Shown one piece after another: positions 33,101 through 48,100 of a DNA stretch of 64,000 bases. A program made the position numbers and the translations under genes. Below the pieces are notes generated by a model. That model was not told the DNA's origin. It made no database searches and saw only the letters and a list, made by a program, of their open reading frames with translations. Each line of letters opens with the position of its first letter. Positions within the stretch are counted from its first letter, which is position 1. The stretch covers positions 11,121 to 75,120 of the forward strand of contig SJOL01004031.1 in assembly GCA_004794785.1 (NCBI GenBank), in the 5' to 3' direction. Source of the stretch: Opisthorchis felineus. Its lineage: Eukaryota; Platyhelminthes; Trematoda; Opisthorchiida; Opisthorchiidae.

Positions 33101-36100
33101 AGCTGGTGATCGATAAACAAAACAGAATTATTTGTTACATCAGAGGAAGCTGAAACTGGGCTAGCAGATTCTAAATACAAGAGTTTTGAACACAATTCCG
33201 TGGGACAGATAGGGAGGAATGCGTTTAAATGCACGATTCACACTTAAAATGGAAGCAACTAAAAATTAGTTGTTCAGAAAACTGAAGGTAAGGTAACCGA
33301 AACTGAGGAAAGCTAACACATGGTAGACCGAGTCAATGTTACAGTTTAGTCAGCGGGCGTTGAACAGTGAGAATTTGAAACAGTATACCAATTGCCAAAG
33401 GCACATCACTTCGCTTATGTCTTCAGTAACGGTTACACTTTGTTTGAATAAGCACCTCTGAATTCCACAGAATTGGGCACAGATGTTGAACATGCCTTAT
33501 CCCTACCTCCTCTGCCTTCCGGGGTGCACTGGACAAACAAACTGTCTCAACGGTATCTCCGTGTAGCCCCATAGGTGCTAAGTTGCCTTTACACAAGCAT
33601 TCCCCTCCAACGAATTCCAATATTTTGCTCAACCTCCACATATCTGACTGAGATACGTGGATAGCAAGCACTGTATCTGGTCAAGTGAAAGCCTTCTGAA
33701 CCAATTCCGCAACCAGGCAAACGAGCAATGCACCAGAATGTAGTTCACCATACAGAACGAGAAGAATCATAGCCTTACAAGTTTCCATGATTGCAGTCTA
33801 TTTATAAAATAAAACAGCGCCTAAATTAGCTATCCATCCGGACGGATACCCGCATTACGAATCTGCACACGTAGATTTCATCAAAACATGCAGCCGATAG
33901 GTCCCTAGCTGAGAGAGTAAAAGAGCTTCGGTAAGACATTTCCTCACAACAGAAACAGAACTCGACTGGCTTGCCGGAGTATAACGGAATAAAGGCTACT
34001 CAAGAGGCTAGGCGTACAACAAGTAAACAAAATGGATTTAGAGACACGGGGCAAAAAGAAGCAAAATGTCTATCGCTGTTAGTATATCCTACAGAAAAAA
34101 AGCATCTTAATTGCCATCTGGAAAAATCTTAAGGACCATGAAAATGACCCGTATTATCAGATAAACAGTACCTTCCAACAGTACCTGTGTTACGCAAACG
34201 ATAGAACACAACCGCTGAATTACATCAGTTGCTTATATCAGTTGTAAACGTCCAGCAGATTACATCGGACAAGCACAAGCAGCGTGCAAGATTCTAACCG
34301 CGAACCCCGAAGTTTGAAAAACCCGGACATGACTCGTATAGCCACAGTGGTTTTGACAGTACGAAAATAATTCAACATGGATCTGAGTTCCACCAAGAAC
34401 GGATATGCACCGAGACTCTAGCACAAAAGTGTCAGTCGCGACAGGGAGGCGACGTTGTCATTAGTCTCGGTCAGTTTGACATCACATCTGTACCACAAGA
34501 AACAGAATATGGAATGCCACTTTATGGCTCATGTACACATACACAGACCAGCTTCCGAGACTCACTAAGCGTGTAAACAAACAATATCGTGATCTGCAAG
34601 TGGTTACCTGCTAACAACATCCAACCAAAGATGTCCTACTCCACTGATATATGCCTTCCTTTCGTAAGTTACTTTGATTGTTACACCTCCAAAAAATAGC
34701 CACCCATAGCAACTCGAACGATTGGTATGATGGTAACCTTTCGCTGACTTGACAATTATATTCTAGGTATCGTTATAGTTTTTATTTTCACGTTTGTTTG
34801 GTGAGTGAAAAAGCGACATCCCAACTCAGGCATTCAGTGGCTAACTACACAAGACTTGTATACGCTGGACGGTGGTACTTCCCCAGGCGATGGCCTAGGC
34901 CATCTACTAATCCGTAGGTGCCGACCGTATCCCCATACTATCAAATTTAGTAACCTGGACTCTGCCCATGCATATTATGGGTGGCAGTTACCTGGGGCAT
35001 GCAACTTCACAGTCGTGATAGGTGTGATAGGGGAACTGCACAATACGAACCCAGGTTACCCATTAACTGCTAAACGTTTCCCAAAGATATAACAAACATA
35101 ACCTCAAAATTCTTGATTGCACGAGGTTAAAACACACAGCAACTTGTTCCACGAAGATTTAAACTGAACATTACCACCTTGTAGTTGAGCTTTACGAGAG
35201 AATGCTTTTAGGCAAGGCCTGTGATTGTCCTGCTATATGGGTTAGGCCAACCTATCAGTGTCCAATCTTTTATCAAAACAACGGATCAAACAACCAAGAC
35301 TAATGCCAGGCACACCTCTCGTTAATTATTGTTTTAAGTGTAGCGGTGTTCTTCGCAGGTCGAATTATCGAACCTGAACTACAGCCGATGCTGCCGTTTT
35401 TCAGTTTAAATCCACTGCTTATCGCAAGTCAATCAATCAGGCCACCAGCTGCATATTATGACTCAGGCTTACCAGTTCGCGTTCACTTGTCACATATCAA
35501 CTGGAATCACAGCATCTTTGTAAGCACGCAGTTAGTTAAACATAGAAAACAGCCTCTCTAAATTACTCACTGTACAACCAGTACAACTGAAGCAGATAGC
35601 ATGTTTTGCGGCGATCGCTTTCACTGAGCCTGGAGACGCCCAAATGCGAACGAATACGCGGACGTAGAAATCCACCGATAATGACAACAGTGGCTCGATT
35701 ACGCACCCGAAGCGACTGGCAGCCGATTGAATCGCATGAAGGAGAACCCGTAAGCTCTGTTTGCACGAACAGAATAGAGTTTATATTGTGATGACGAACA
35801 TAAACGAACTCAAGACGCAAAATAGATCGACGACATCGAATGAATGAATAAAATTGGATCCGGGGAGAGGAACCTCCGACAGAAACGAATAGCGACCTTA
35901 CTGTCAGTGATATGAGTGTAGAAACATACTGGTATTCACCGAGATAGAAGAATATGGAACTAGCACGAACAGGATTGTCGAAGCACCTTCTTGTCAGCTA
36001 TGTGCATTATACTAAGTTGCACTGTGCTTTAAGAGCTCGTGTTTACTGAATATATTAATACACGTATTCAATGTGTACATAGCCCCAGCCTATAGGAGCT

Positions 36101-39100
36101 CCATTAGGTTCTCCAATGATGCCCCTGAAAATCCTCGACTCAGAACCCCGTAGAGTCTACCCAAGCCTTACTGCACTTGAGACTGGCATGCTGGATCTGC
36201 GTGACTGCACTCAGTTCTAACGCTATGTTCAACAGACGAACACAAAAGCAACTTCTCCACTGAAATTGATAACTCATTTCAATGAGTTCCGACAAGATTC
36301 TCTTGCTGGGAGACTTTAACTCACATGTTGATTGAGATTATACCGTCGCCAGGCGTTCTCGGACGTCATGGAATTAGAGACTGTGAACACCAACCGTGAT
36401 AGACTACTCGGATTTTGAGGTATTCATGCACTTGCAATCCAGCACACGATAGTTCGCCTCGAACAAGAACACTACCATCTGGACACACTCATTCAGTGGC
36501 TATTCTCATGTACTGGGTTATATTATCGCTAACCGGTGAGAATTTCGAGAGGAACCGACTGTGGAAAAGATCACCAGGTTGTTCGAACGAAGCTTTAAAC
36601 CCAGGTTCATCGACCATAATAAGTAAACTGTACCAGCGAGTGCATTAAGAGCAACGGAAAACATCTCAAAGAGTAAAAAATCAAGTTGGTGTAGCAACAA
36701 CAACTGGCCTTTGCACAGACATTCTTCAATCTATCCAGACCACTCGCAGAAGCGTGGTACAAATTCACGTACCAGATGATGACGACTGCAGCCAGTCAAA
36801 TCCGGCAACGGCGACCGAGATGTCCTGACTGGCTTGACGACAACAGCTAACATATAAACCAGCTACTAGTTGGAAAAAACGAAGCACTTGCCGACACTGT
36901 TGTCCATCCGGACAGCGGAGACAAAAAACAGCAGATAGAAAACGCTCGAAATGACCTGACCCGACAACTCAGCCGCATCAATGATGAACCGTAGAGGAAC
37001 CGAAGAATTCGTCACCCTGCGGCGGCCGAAAAAATTTTACGATTGTCTGAGACCCATTTATGAGCCCACCAGCAAACTGACACAATCTCTTCATTACGCT
37101 AACAGAGGACTGAAGCAGACGTCACCTGCAGAAATATTAGGTATGTGGTACAAGCACATCATAAAAACTGATGAGTCGACCGACAAGAGCCAACTGGAAT
37201 GTAATGCATAGGCCGCCGCAAAGAGATGTCCCCTGGTCTTCCTCCAACTGCCGGAGATATGGCAGGGGAACATGCTTGTGGAAGAACTAGTGAAGTATGA
37301 TGGCCCGACCATAGAGACAATACTTCTTCAAGTGACAAACATGATCTGGGAGGAGAAAGAAGTACCAACGGAACTCAAGGATGCACAAATCGTGCCACTA
37401 TGCAAAGGAAAAAAGTTCACCTGACATCTGCATGGGCATCAGTATACTGAGGTGCACTGGCACAAGGGCTACTTCCGTCAAGAGGAGACTGGACCTTACC
37501 GTGGTGCGATGGTTTGTGCGCTTCCATAACCGCATTGAGCTACACTGCAGAGTGTACTTGTGATACTCACAGAGCCTCGCATATCAGGTTGACCAATGGG
37601 TGAAGGTCTGACTAATTCTCCTGGTCCTCCAAGTTGGAGGCTGGAACATGTGTGGCGACTTGCTACTGAAAAATGTAGGCTGCTCTGATGGTCCTGCGCC
37701 AACTAACGCTGACTTGCGATCAGGCTTTTGAGCCAGAGGCTTTGGTTGAAGACCCCAATCGTTCTCCTGTCTAGGTCTGGTCGCCCTAAATATATTCCAT
37801 CCCATGTACATCCATGACATTCACAACTAACGATACTCTCATACCCCATCGGCCGTTGCGTGGTACCATCAACCGAGTTGCCCTACTCGCCGTATACAGC
37901 AGGACGGGAAACTGATTACGCCTCCCCTCTTTCTCCTTCACATAATCGTTCTTCTTCCCTCTTCACCCCGTTTATAAAAGACACCTCCGTAGGCCCATTC
38001 TTAAGGACTAACAGGTCCGTTCGCCGCCCACTACCATTGACTCGACCACCACCACCAGACACTGCGAAATCTTCCTTCGGACACCAAGGCTCAGTTCATC
38101 TGGTAGTCTTCAACATTCGCACTCTGAAACCTATGGCAGTGAAGCACCAGTGTTCTTATCTGGTGTTGCTGTCGATGATGATAATGAATGCTACCCAGCC
38201 ACCTGCCAATTGAATGGATCGGAGCGCACATTCCCGAAGAATAGTGTGGATTTCGTGCTGGTCGCAGCACAATGAACGTGCACGACGGATTCTAAAAAAA
38301 TTCCCACGAACATCGCCAGCAGCCCCATGTCCTATTCATTGACTTCAAGAGAGACTCCATCAACCGAGAAGTATTCTGAGCAGTTTCTTATAAATAGGGC
38401 TATTCGCCAAAATCCGTCAATCTCAGCCGAAGCCTACATGACGTAATAACAGCGAATGTGTAGACGAATAGATCGACTTCAAGTGATTCCGAAATCCTCA
38501 TCGGTGTAAAATAAGGGTGCATTCGCTTCCTTCAATCTTTGTCCATCGGTTATCGTAGATGCGGATTTTGTGAGCGATACCAGTGGACAGTTCGAATATC
38601 AGCATAACAGACGCCTGTTCGGTATTAGACGTCTTTGTGCGGGCAGTAAGGTCAGAACAAGTTCCGCATTTCCACGTTTGCGGACGATGTGTATTGTCAG
38701 CACACACGCACCATGAACAGCAGCTCCTGGTTGAGATTTTTGCTACTGCTGCTGCGCAGTTTGGCCTGAGTATCAACTGAGCCAGGTTGGGTCCCCAACA
38801 TTCCTCCGTGCCTCAAGACCGGAGCGGAGTTTGTGGACAACTGCGCGGGCCTTCGCTACCTGGGAAGAACACTATTCGCTGATTTGAACGCTGACTATGA
38901 GCTGTGATCTCGTGTTACAAATGCAGTGTGGCTTTCGGTAAAACTCGAGGAAGGCGCGTGTAAGGACCGGGGTATGCAAATGGAGACCAAGTCTCACGTC
39001 CAAAAAGCGATGGCTCTATCTATCCTCCTGTACGGCACTGAGACATTGGCCATGTACCGGTGCGACCTAAGATACTCGAAAGGCTTTCACGTGGACTGCC

Positions 39101-42100
39101 AGACGCAGACAATTGATTTCCACTGAACCGGACGAGTGCAGGACACGAAGGTCATCCGAGGGGCGCGTTGTGATGGAATGGATGCTACGATCACATTCAA
39201 CCACCTACGGTGGCTGAGACATGTTTTCCGAAGGAACTGGGACAGGATTCTCAAGCAGCCTATAGATGGTCAGTTGAATACAGAGAAACAGCACCCTGAC
39301 AAACAAAAGCTTCAATATCTGTATACTTTCGTCAAGTCCAAAAGCTGCTGACGTGGATCTTGTGAAATGGGAAGCGGAATCACGAAACAGGACTACGCGG
39401 ATACAAACGATATGAACTGTCGTTCGTCAATTCAACGATCAGCTGTAGGTGGGATCTGTAGAATTCACACCAAAATCGCTCTAGTTTGAACAGACCTCCT
39501 CCTGTCTTAGCCAAATTATTCTCGTGAACCCACACCCAATGAGGGAAGTTTCAGCAATTCGATGTACTAACCCCTCGAGGTTGTTGTAAACGATGGAATC
39601 AAGTGGAACTATGGCTAACTACAGAACGCTATACGGATGTATTCTAATTTCGGTCCACTAGTAATGTAGGCCCGATTCTATCCGAAGCGAGCAGCACTGG
39701 ATTTAACTGCTAGGCTGTTGTTATTTGTGTTTACGAAGCCTTGCCTTAATGCCATACATATTCCAGAGGGTTAGAAGTGACTTTCTGTGAACATCATTGT
39801 ATAGGCCAAGAGGAGTGACGGCTTGAACCGGTTGGTCATACGTGTGTTCCTAGGGCGCGTACCGTGTGTGGTGCGAGAAACTAGACGAACTTTGGCATAC
39901 GCTGAGTAACAAGTGTTAATTTGTGTCCACCACCCTAACCAAAGTGGGCCATGAGTAATTCTCCATAGAAAGTCCTCGTTCTGTTTGCTATCAGCTGGTC
40001 ACACTCCACAGATTACGCTTATAAGGGCTTTCATGCTTCGTTTCTAGGTAAAGAACGGTCATCCCTGGGTCGTCTCTGTCCGAGCAGAAGTCCCGCCTGT
40101 TGCACTCAAGTCAATCCTTTCCAGGCAACCATAAAGCGACGAAGGACAAGTGCCACCAAGAGTCTCGTCACAACTGGAGTCAAGCTGATCCATCTGTGGT
40201 TACGACATTCACTACGGGCCTTTCTTTGAAAATAGGCAGCCTCCATTTCCCAAATGGGGGCAAATGGATCAGGCACTGACTGAGGACTTCATCCTCACCC
40301 TCGAATAGTGCGGGTGGGAGGTCATTCGAAACAAACTGTGGCATTTGAGAGGAATTGCAGTCATAAGCCCCCGATACCGTAGGGATTTCCGGGATTATCG
40401 TCCAGGGCTGTAGCGCAGTTCAAGAATCCGGCAAAGTGGTAACAGGTGGCCACGAGAACTTTTGTCCAAAATGCTCGACTCAGTGGTCGAGGCGTCCTCC
40501 TTCATTAGAGATAGTCGCGCCCGTTCGATCCTTAATATATCTGCTCACAGGCGGTTTTCAGGGATCAACATGGGTCAACACAAATAATCTTCGGGCATTC
40601 CCGACATTTTTCGCTTTCTCCATTTCCCTAGCCTTTCGTGTCCACCAGGCTTCACAGTCGGCGGGTACGCTAAGTTTCACTTCAAGCCTGATAATTCACC
40701 TAGTCGAATTATGTTCGAGACCGGTGGGAACATTTCTCTGGGATTCAAACAGTGCTACTGTTCCATCTAGCATCCACTGCTTGAGTGGAGCTGGCATGGA
40801 CATACTGCAGACGAAACTCCCAGCATTGTGCAAAGATATGGCGATGTTGTTTTTGTGCGAATTGACATCAAATAGTAGAGTAGTTAGAAGAAAGTTGGGA
40901 TTCTGAAAATTCGTTCAAATTCGAGAGCTGCGAGCCTCTCAGTTGCTCCCTTACGCAGCACTGGAAAGCGAACAGGGAAGCAAGTGCGTGGTCAGAATCC
41001 ACCCGAGAGATCCGAAACGAGCGGCAGTCAGCAATTATTCCGCACCATGTGATGAGACGACTTTGGTTGCACTGAAGGTAGCACTGCATAAAGTCTGCGG
41101 TCAGTACACAGCTGAAGCAGTCGTCTGCGTTACCTATATGTACCGAGTGCAACCCAGGTCGACCAATCAACCGAGTCTCAGATGCACTAAGTCCATCTAC
41201 TTGTGCATTGAAGGCCCCGGCAACCCCAACGATATCTGAGTTTCAGCCCACCGTAAAAGGACGCTTGAGGCATCCTTAAAACTCTCTTTGATGATATTGG
41301 AGCTACCAGTCATTTGGGGGGTAAGGAGAAACGATAAACAGACAACCAACAACTTCCCGTTTATGATAGTAGAGGCATTGTCAGAGTGGTGGAGCAGTCG
41401 ACTCAGTGATTGTGCTTGAATCTTGAATTATTGTCTCCGACTCGAGCACGAGGTAGCTCAGTGGTTAAGCCGCGAACTTACTGACCGGTAGGTCCATGAT
41501 TCGGCCCCATCCTCGGCAGCTCGACTGCTCCTGTCTAAGCTTAGGCAGCCTGGCAGTACCTCGGCCTTCGTGCTTCCTTTGGGTGGCACGGCAGCCAGGC
41601 ACCGAAAGGGTTTACAGCTGAGCGTCCATTATTATTATACATCAGTTTCAAGCGAGCAATTACGAGTAAATGTAGCCTATTTACCCGCTTGCTTAGGAAG
41701 CAGTCAAAGAAACCGAGTGTCGAGACTCGAAGATTGATTTTGAGGCGCCTGAGGTTGCCGACATCGACTGACGCACAGATATCATGACTAAGACCGATGC
41801 AAGTCGGATGGGGTGCCAGCCCTAACGGATGAGTCTACAGGAAAAGCACCGTCAGTGGGGTGGCGGGGGGGGGAGAAAAGGTATGTGAAGGAGGAAGGAA
41901 AGCATTATCCGTAGCTCGTTTTCGCTTACTCGCTCTGCTCTAAATATCGAATAAAGCAACCAAGCTGGTGACCTCAAGCAACAACCGATGTGACGTGGGG
42001 TGACTTCTGCCTATGAGAACCATGGCTATACAAAGACTGCGAAACTAACAGGGTGCCAAAACCCGGACTGAAGGATGATTAGGGTACTCAACCAAGGCCT

Positions 42101-45100
42101 TTGGGTCAAAATCCTGACCGTAAGGCACCGGTGTTAGCCGAGAAATGCCAGTGCGTTTAATTTTTTTAGTGAACACACAAGTCTCAGCCCGAAACTACTG
42201 AACCAGGAGACAGTGTTAGTTAGACCTCTAAACATCGGTCAACCTAGTATGAGACACTGTGAGGGTCACATACACAAGTTAGTGCTTAGTAGCCACAGCA
42301 TCAGGAGTTTTCGGACTGATTGGTCCGTACAGTCAGCGGGAAGTAAACCAAGGGACCTCACGAACGACGTTTTGTGCACACAGGGGTGTCCGTTATTAAT
42401 TCAACGGGAAGTAGTACACTGCCTTGTTGTAGCTGAGAATTTTATTTGTAGTTACCCAGCATCTAAAACAATGGGTTACGATCTTTTGGTACATGTGAAT
42501 TTCGAGAAAATTTATAAATGAGTTAAGAAATTGAATGAACGAACCGTTTCATGAGGTGCACTGTTTTTAATAGCTAAGCCTCCATACTTGCCCATTGAGG
42601 TGCCTGGGGTGCTTCCACACAATACAGCAGCATCTGTCGATGTCACGCAGAGAAGACCACCATCATGCAGGCACTGGACTGCCGAATCGAGAAACGGACT
42701 GGCAGTTCCATAAGGATCGATATCAACGACATTGAACCTGACAACGAGGAAACAAGCATCAGGACAAGTCGGTACACGGAGACGGACATCGACATGACGC
42801 GTTAACCCATAAGAACACAAAAACAACAGAACAAACATTGAATTTTCAAGAGAGACACCGCATAAACAAGGATGAAGAACTCCAGTCCTCAGCACATACC
42901 GAGAGGGGGAAACCCTAAATGTCTACGCACAGTTGTTCACGCTACATGAGTTCACAAAATTCGAAAATTCTCAGAAAAGTAATTACAGTGTACTTAGGGA
43001 TCTCCACTTCTGCCACCCGATCTGCTGTCAATAAACACGTGAATGCCTTCCATACTACAAAGTTTTATCGCCAATACCCGTGATGAGATAGCTACCTAGT
43101 AGCCCTTGCTAGTGTGCCAAAAGCCGGTATGACCTGAGACACCATACAAAACAACGCCCACAGACCAACAGTCGGTTTAATGAAATTTAAACATTGCATT
43201 TGTTCAAATTCGGCTTTTGTCATTGCAATCCTTCCCAATACAAGGTGGCAAACGCGATAACGCATGGTTTTGTTGCTTGACGTGCGCTGTCACAAATGAA
43301 AGCTCATTCGTGAAATGAGTGAGCTCTGAGTACTCAGCGCACATTCTATCGAACACAGCATTGTGAGTTCAATCGAGAAGAAACGGACTGATCCCTTGGA
43401 CACTGGTGCGTGTCTCGCAGCAGGTGGCATGACCGGTAAATTGGCATCTGCGTCAAACAGAAACTCAGAACGGCACAAAGAAATCCCCAAGGATGGGGCG
43501 AGATTGCCCAGGTGGTTAGAGCACGACTTTACTGATCGGAAGGTCCGTGCTTCGAACCCGACCTCTGCATCCCGACTTCCCCTGTCCAGGCTGGGGCAAC
43601 CTGGCAGTATCTCAGCCCTAGTGTTTCCTTCGGGTGGTAATGCAGCTAGGCATCTGAAGGATGTTACAACTGAACGGTATAATTTTTACACAGACATCAG
43701 TGATAACCAAAAACCTACGTACAAGAACTAGAGATTGAGTACAAGAGGAAGGAGAAAGTCGAGTGACGGCTTCAAGGTGGTCGGCAACGTTAGCGGACTC
43801 GCCGAACGTCACGTAGTACCAGGAAGTTTTCTCTGGTGAAGTGAAGAGGGGTGCGCGACAGGTAAATAGAGTGACGGCTACTAGACTGCACTACGGCTAC
43901 TTCACTCCGTAGTGCAGCGAGCCCAGTTTCTTAGTAGGTCATGGGTTTTATGGACTTGCAACTAACTGATACAGTGGCAGCTACCCAACTAGCAGTTCCA
44001 ACATTTGATGACAAGGATGATCCGACTTAGTTCACCATCCTGAGGAAATATCGGAGGAGAATACGAGAGGATAACGTCTGCTTACCCAGCTGGTTCCTAG
44101 GCTACCTCTGGGGATGATCATTACTATCAGGGCCACACTACTCACCGAGGACTTAAAGAAACGACACAGCATGGCGAAGTCCATCCCGGCTAGATAACAC
44201 ACGAACTGCAACTAGGCAGCCGGAGACCCTTAGCCCACTTTTGAAACGTGGTGGTCCTGATGACTCTCTTGCTACACAGTTACGGTCTCCGTCATTATAG
44301 TCCTCAGTTATCAAGCTGAGGCCTCCCCATTTCTTGGATGCCCGTAAACAGCTGTCTATCTGTTGTTCGTTTGTAAACTTCCAAAGGCATCCGCGCTATT
44401 CGAAAACCCGGTCGTCCCTTAATTACAGTTTCTGCCTATGCACAGCGAACTGTACCTCTTCTATGGGAAGAGGCAACTTTTATCGTAAACAGTTACATTG
44501 CTGTCGTTCACATGGAATTTCTACGTGGTCCTAGTTACAATAGCAGGAAGTTCCATCTCACTGGAGGCGCAACCTGGTGATCCGTTTGGCTTGGACTCAA
44601 GAATAATGGTAGTGGTGGAACTTCGTACTGAGTACCAAATGTCCTCCAGTAGCACTGGGTTTAAATACAGAAGGCACCATTACGTTATTCGACGTCCCCA
44701 ACTAGTGATCAATTATACAGCCGGACTGATCATGTAGCCATTAGAGAGTGATAACGAGGTTCAAAGCTTGTTTCTCGACCTTGCTAGAATACTAACGTGG
44801 ATTCGGACCACCTCGAGTCCAGTTCAGACTTTCAAAGAATCTCCCTCGGAAGACAAAGCAACAAGCTGCCCAGTTAGTGACGGAGAAGTTCTTCGATTCG
44901 CACGTTAAGCAAACATCGAAACAGCTTAGGTGAATCCTTGAAGGCTGCATCTTGAGAAGACAAATTACAGATGGAGCGAGATAACCGGTCACATAAGTGG
45001 CCGAAATCCTACATGCACTAACCCAATAAGTGCTGGACATAAGGAAATGCACAGTCCCTTCTTGATGCTAACAATATCCATTAGGACACTGAGAATAATT

Positions 45101-48100
45101 CACCTAGGTTTGCTAAGTATTGACCCAGGGGCGGGCCTGCGTACAGACAGAAAAAACGAACAGAATTAAAGAGCTTTTTAAACGGAAGAGGCCAATGCAG
45201 CTGGATACATAATGGAACTGTGACACCTCAAGCACAAAACAGGATCCAGTAAACCGCCTGTGGTGACGCCATCGTAAGATATGCTATAAATCTGACATAC
45301 AAGAATCATCCCCTGAGCGGAGCAACTTCGACAGTTTGATGGGTCATCCACCTGTTTACTCATCTTTCAGTCAACCCGCTGAACCCGAGATCCAGGACAC
45401 CGTAACCGGCTTCGTTTTGTGCAACGACATCACAAACTGGATATCCAAGGAAGCAACTTCTGGACCCAAAGGGAAAAAGCCGCCTCATCAAGGCAGCTGA
45501 CTTTCACACGCTTCGGTGGAAGACCATGGTGTTCGCCAGAAGTAATTGCATCGCACATTGAGCAAACATGGCATCATACACATCGGCAACTCCCGAAAAA
45601 TCTTTCGTCTTCCGTGCGTGGTGTGAACGATTATGATGAAAAGATGAAACAGTTGGCGGGATACTCCCAGTAGGTGTTGGGCCACCCTCATACTTCAAGA
45701 CCACTTTAGCCTTAACGATAAAGTTTGCAACGGTTTTTGTCATCTGTCATGCGAGGCCAATGCTTAAATATCCAAGCGAAACCTTGGCTGCTACATCACG
45801 TGAAAATTGGCGGTGCCGCCCCAGCAGACAAAGAAGAATATGGCTCGCCACAATGTAAAGGAACTTGGATTCCATATGATTTACGGAAACCAACACAGTA
45901 GCCACCAGTTGGTCGTGAGTGGCGCAGATCTAGCAGCCCACCTCTGGGCACGGGTAACTGTTATTCCAGACATTTCTTACGCCGAATCACCCCAACTCAG
46001 AAGACAGCAGCTTCACAGTAAGTGATAAACATGGAGTCGGATGTATAGTGCGACTCACTGATACAGGTGCTGTTCAACTTCACCGTCGGTTGGTCACTAA
46101 AAAGGGATTTGCACCTATCATAACGTCCAGTTAGGTCCTCGAACCCAGAGAGCCAATCTAGAATGTGCGGGTGACATCGTTCTGTTGGGTGAGGACTCGG
46201 AAGAACGTCAGTAGCAGAAGACAGAGCACTGAAAAGCAATAGTTCAAGGAAATCTCTCCTACGTCAAACCTGATCGGTCAGTTTTCATGAACGTAGTTCG
46301 GCAGAAGAGCAGGAAACGTCGGAACTGTTAGGACCACCGCAAAGAGACCGGACCTTACCGTGGTAGGATGGTTTGTGTGCTTTCGTGACCCAACGTCCTA
46401 CATGGGGAGTGTCCTTGTGACACCCAGAGTCCCTCATCCAAGGTTAGGTTAAAGGTCTGACCAGCGCAGCCATCTGGCTCTCCAGGTTGGAGGTTGGAAC
46501 ATTTGTGGTGACTTGTTTTGTAAAAATTGAAATGCACAAGCATTTCCCGCCAAACGCAGCCGCCTTGTGGCTTTCCTTGGCTTTTAAGCCAAAGGATCTG
46601 GTTCAGGATCCTAATCGTCCTCCTGTCTATGTAAGGGCGCCGTGGCATTATCCTCAAACGCCAAATAGTGAAGAGCCTAAGGAAAGACCGAGAGGTCTGG
46701 TGGACATCGAAAGCTCGGGAGATGGGGAAGGATGTTGCTACCGGAAGCAGCTATGCCCTATGTCAACTGATACGATTGACTGGCCCTAGGAAGGTAACGG
46801 CCAGTGAAATGACAAGTCAAAAAGGTGGCTCATTAATTCACTCGCAAGAACGGTGACTGCAAGGATGGGCCAAATACTTCCAAAGGAAAGTTTAGCTGGC
46901 CTCCTGCAACACAGCCTCTGGAGGGTGCATACGGGCGAATGGAATGTAAACCTTAATCGCCCGTTGGTAGAAGAAATAAAGTACGAAATACCCGTACTGA
47001 AACATGAGAAGGCACCACGACCGGAACATCTGTATCCAGCCCTCTTCAAAGAAGGAGGAGAATCCCTGGTGACCCATCTGACAAACCACATTGGTGCGAT
47101 GTGGAACGAAGAGGAGGTGCATGCAGAATGGGGCATGTCGACAGTTATTCTTATCTTCAAAAAGGGTGGGCGGACGCTGTCTGAAAATCACCGTGGCATC
47201 AGCCTGGTAGCTGTGGCATCGAAGATGCTCTCTGATATTATCTTTCGAAGGTTGACTGAACATAGGAAGGGACAGATCCGTGAAAACCACACTGGGCTCC
47301 GTCCTGCAGTACGATGTATCGACCACATTTTCACCCTCCGGCACATTTAGGAACAGCCACACAGCTCCAGCAACGAACTATTGTTGTGTTCCTTGACTTG
47401 AATGCTGCTTTCGACTCTGTGGACCGTCAGACACTACGGCAGTATCTATGGAGCAAACGTGACCCCCATAATTTCTTGACCCTCCTTAAGGCGCTGTACG
47501 CCAACTCCCGCGGACGTGTGAATGTCTACGGGAAGCTCTCGCCTGAGTTCACCAAACCAAGTGGTGTAAGGCAGGGCTGTCCTCTTTCGCCTTTCCTCTT
47601 CAGCTTCGTCATTGATACGATTTACCATCAACCTCTAATGCCTGTGGGGTTGAAGTGCTCCCGGGGCGTTCACTCACAGATATCGAGTACGCAGACAACA
47701 TAGCTCTTCTTGGATCTGACGCCGTGGTAATGCAAACAATATTAAATAATCTAACTAAGTCTGCCTCACTGTTTGGCATGCGCTTCACACCCGCAAAGTG
47801 TAAAGCGTTGCTGCAAGACTGGGTGGGCTCGAACCTTAACTTCGTGCTTGTGGATGGGCTCCCTGAAGTGGTAGACAAATTTGTCTACCTGGGCAGCTGT
47901 ATCAGTTCCAGTGGTCTCGCGAAAGATGAGATTTCCATCCGGATTGGGAAGGTCAGAACAGCCTTTGTGAACCTTCATCGCTTGTGGCGTAGGTGTGACA
48001 TCAGATTACGCGTCAAGGGTCGAGTTTACAATGCTGCGGTGCGCTCCATATTACTATATGAATCAGAAACCTGGCCACTGTGCGCCGAAAACGTCAAGAC

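Larger units (their letters stand above)
31437..35570 (-). other. TRMT1 intron 3
   Basis: 4,134 nt. It holds a compound microsatellite at 31893-31952, a LINE fragment at 32095-32430 and a truncated HL repeat edge at 32517-32580. I see nothing supportable in 32800-35550. Confidence 0.8.
35757..42544 (-). other. TRMT1 intron 2
   Basis: 6,788 nt. Contents from left: LINE family C (36290-37450 and 38206-39350) interrupted by a family-A 5' piece (37470-38205), an antisense LINE endonuclease fragment (40380-41240) and an S1 SINE (41445-41640). The 35830-36280 and 41700-42500 stretches show nothing I recognise. Confidence 0.85.

Noticed and set aside
37171..37190. CTGATGAG at 37171 and 63571 as further hammerhead boxes
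   Set aside because: No stem II or GAAAC follows at the required distance at either place.
40436..40906. 156-residue plus-strand ORF, one of the longest in the window
   Set aside because: The opposite strand reads as LINE linker and endonuclease sequence in order, so this ORF is an antisense shadow.
43900..46300. Decayed LTR retroelement in TRMT1 intron 1
   Set aside because: A gag-like opening near 43955 (TFDDKDDPT) is suggestive, but I found no zinc knuckle, protease or RT block, so I left it unassigned.
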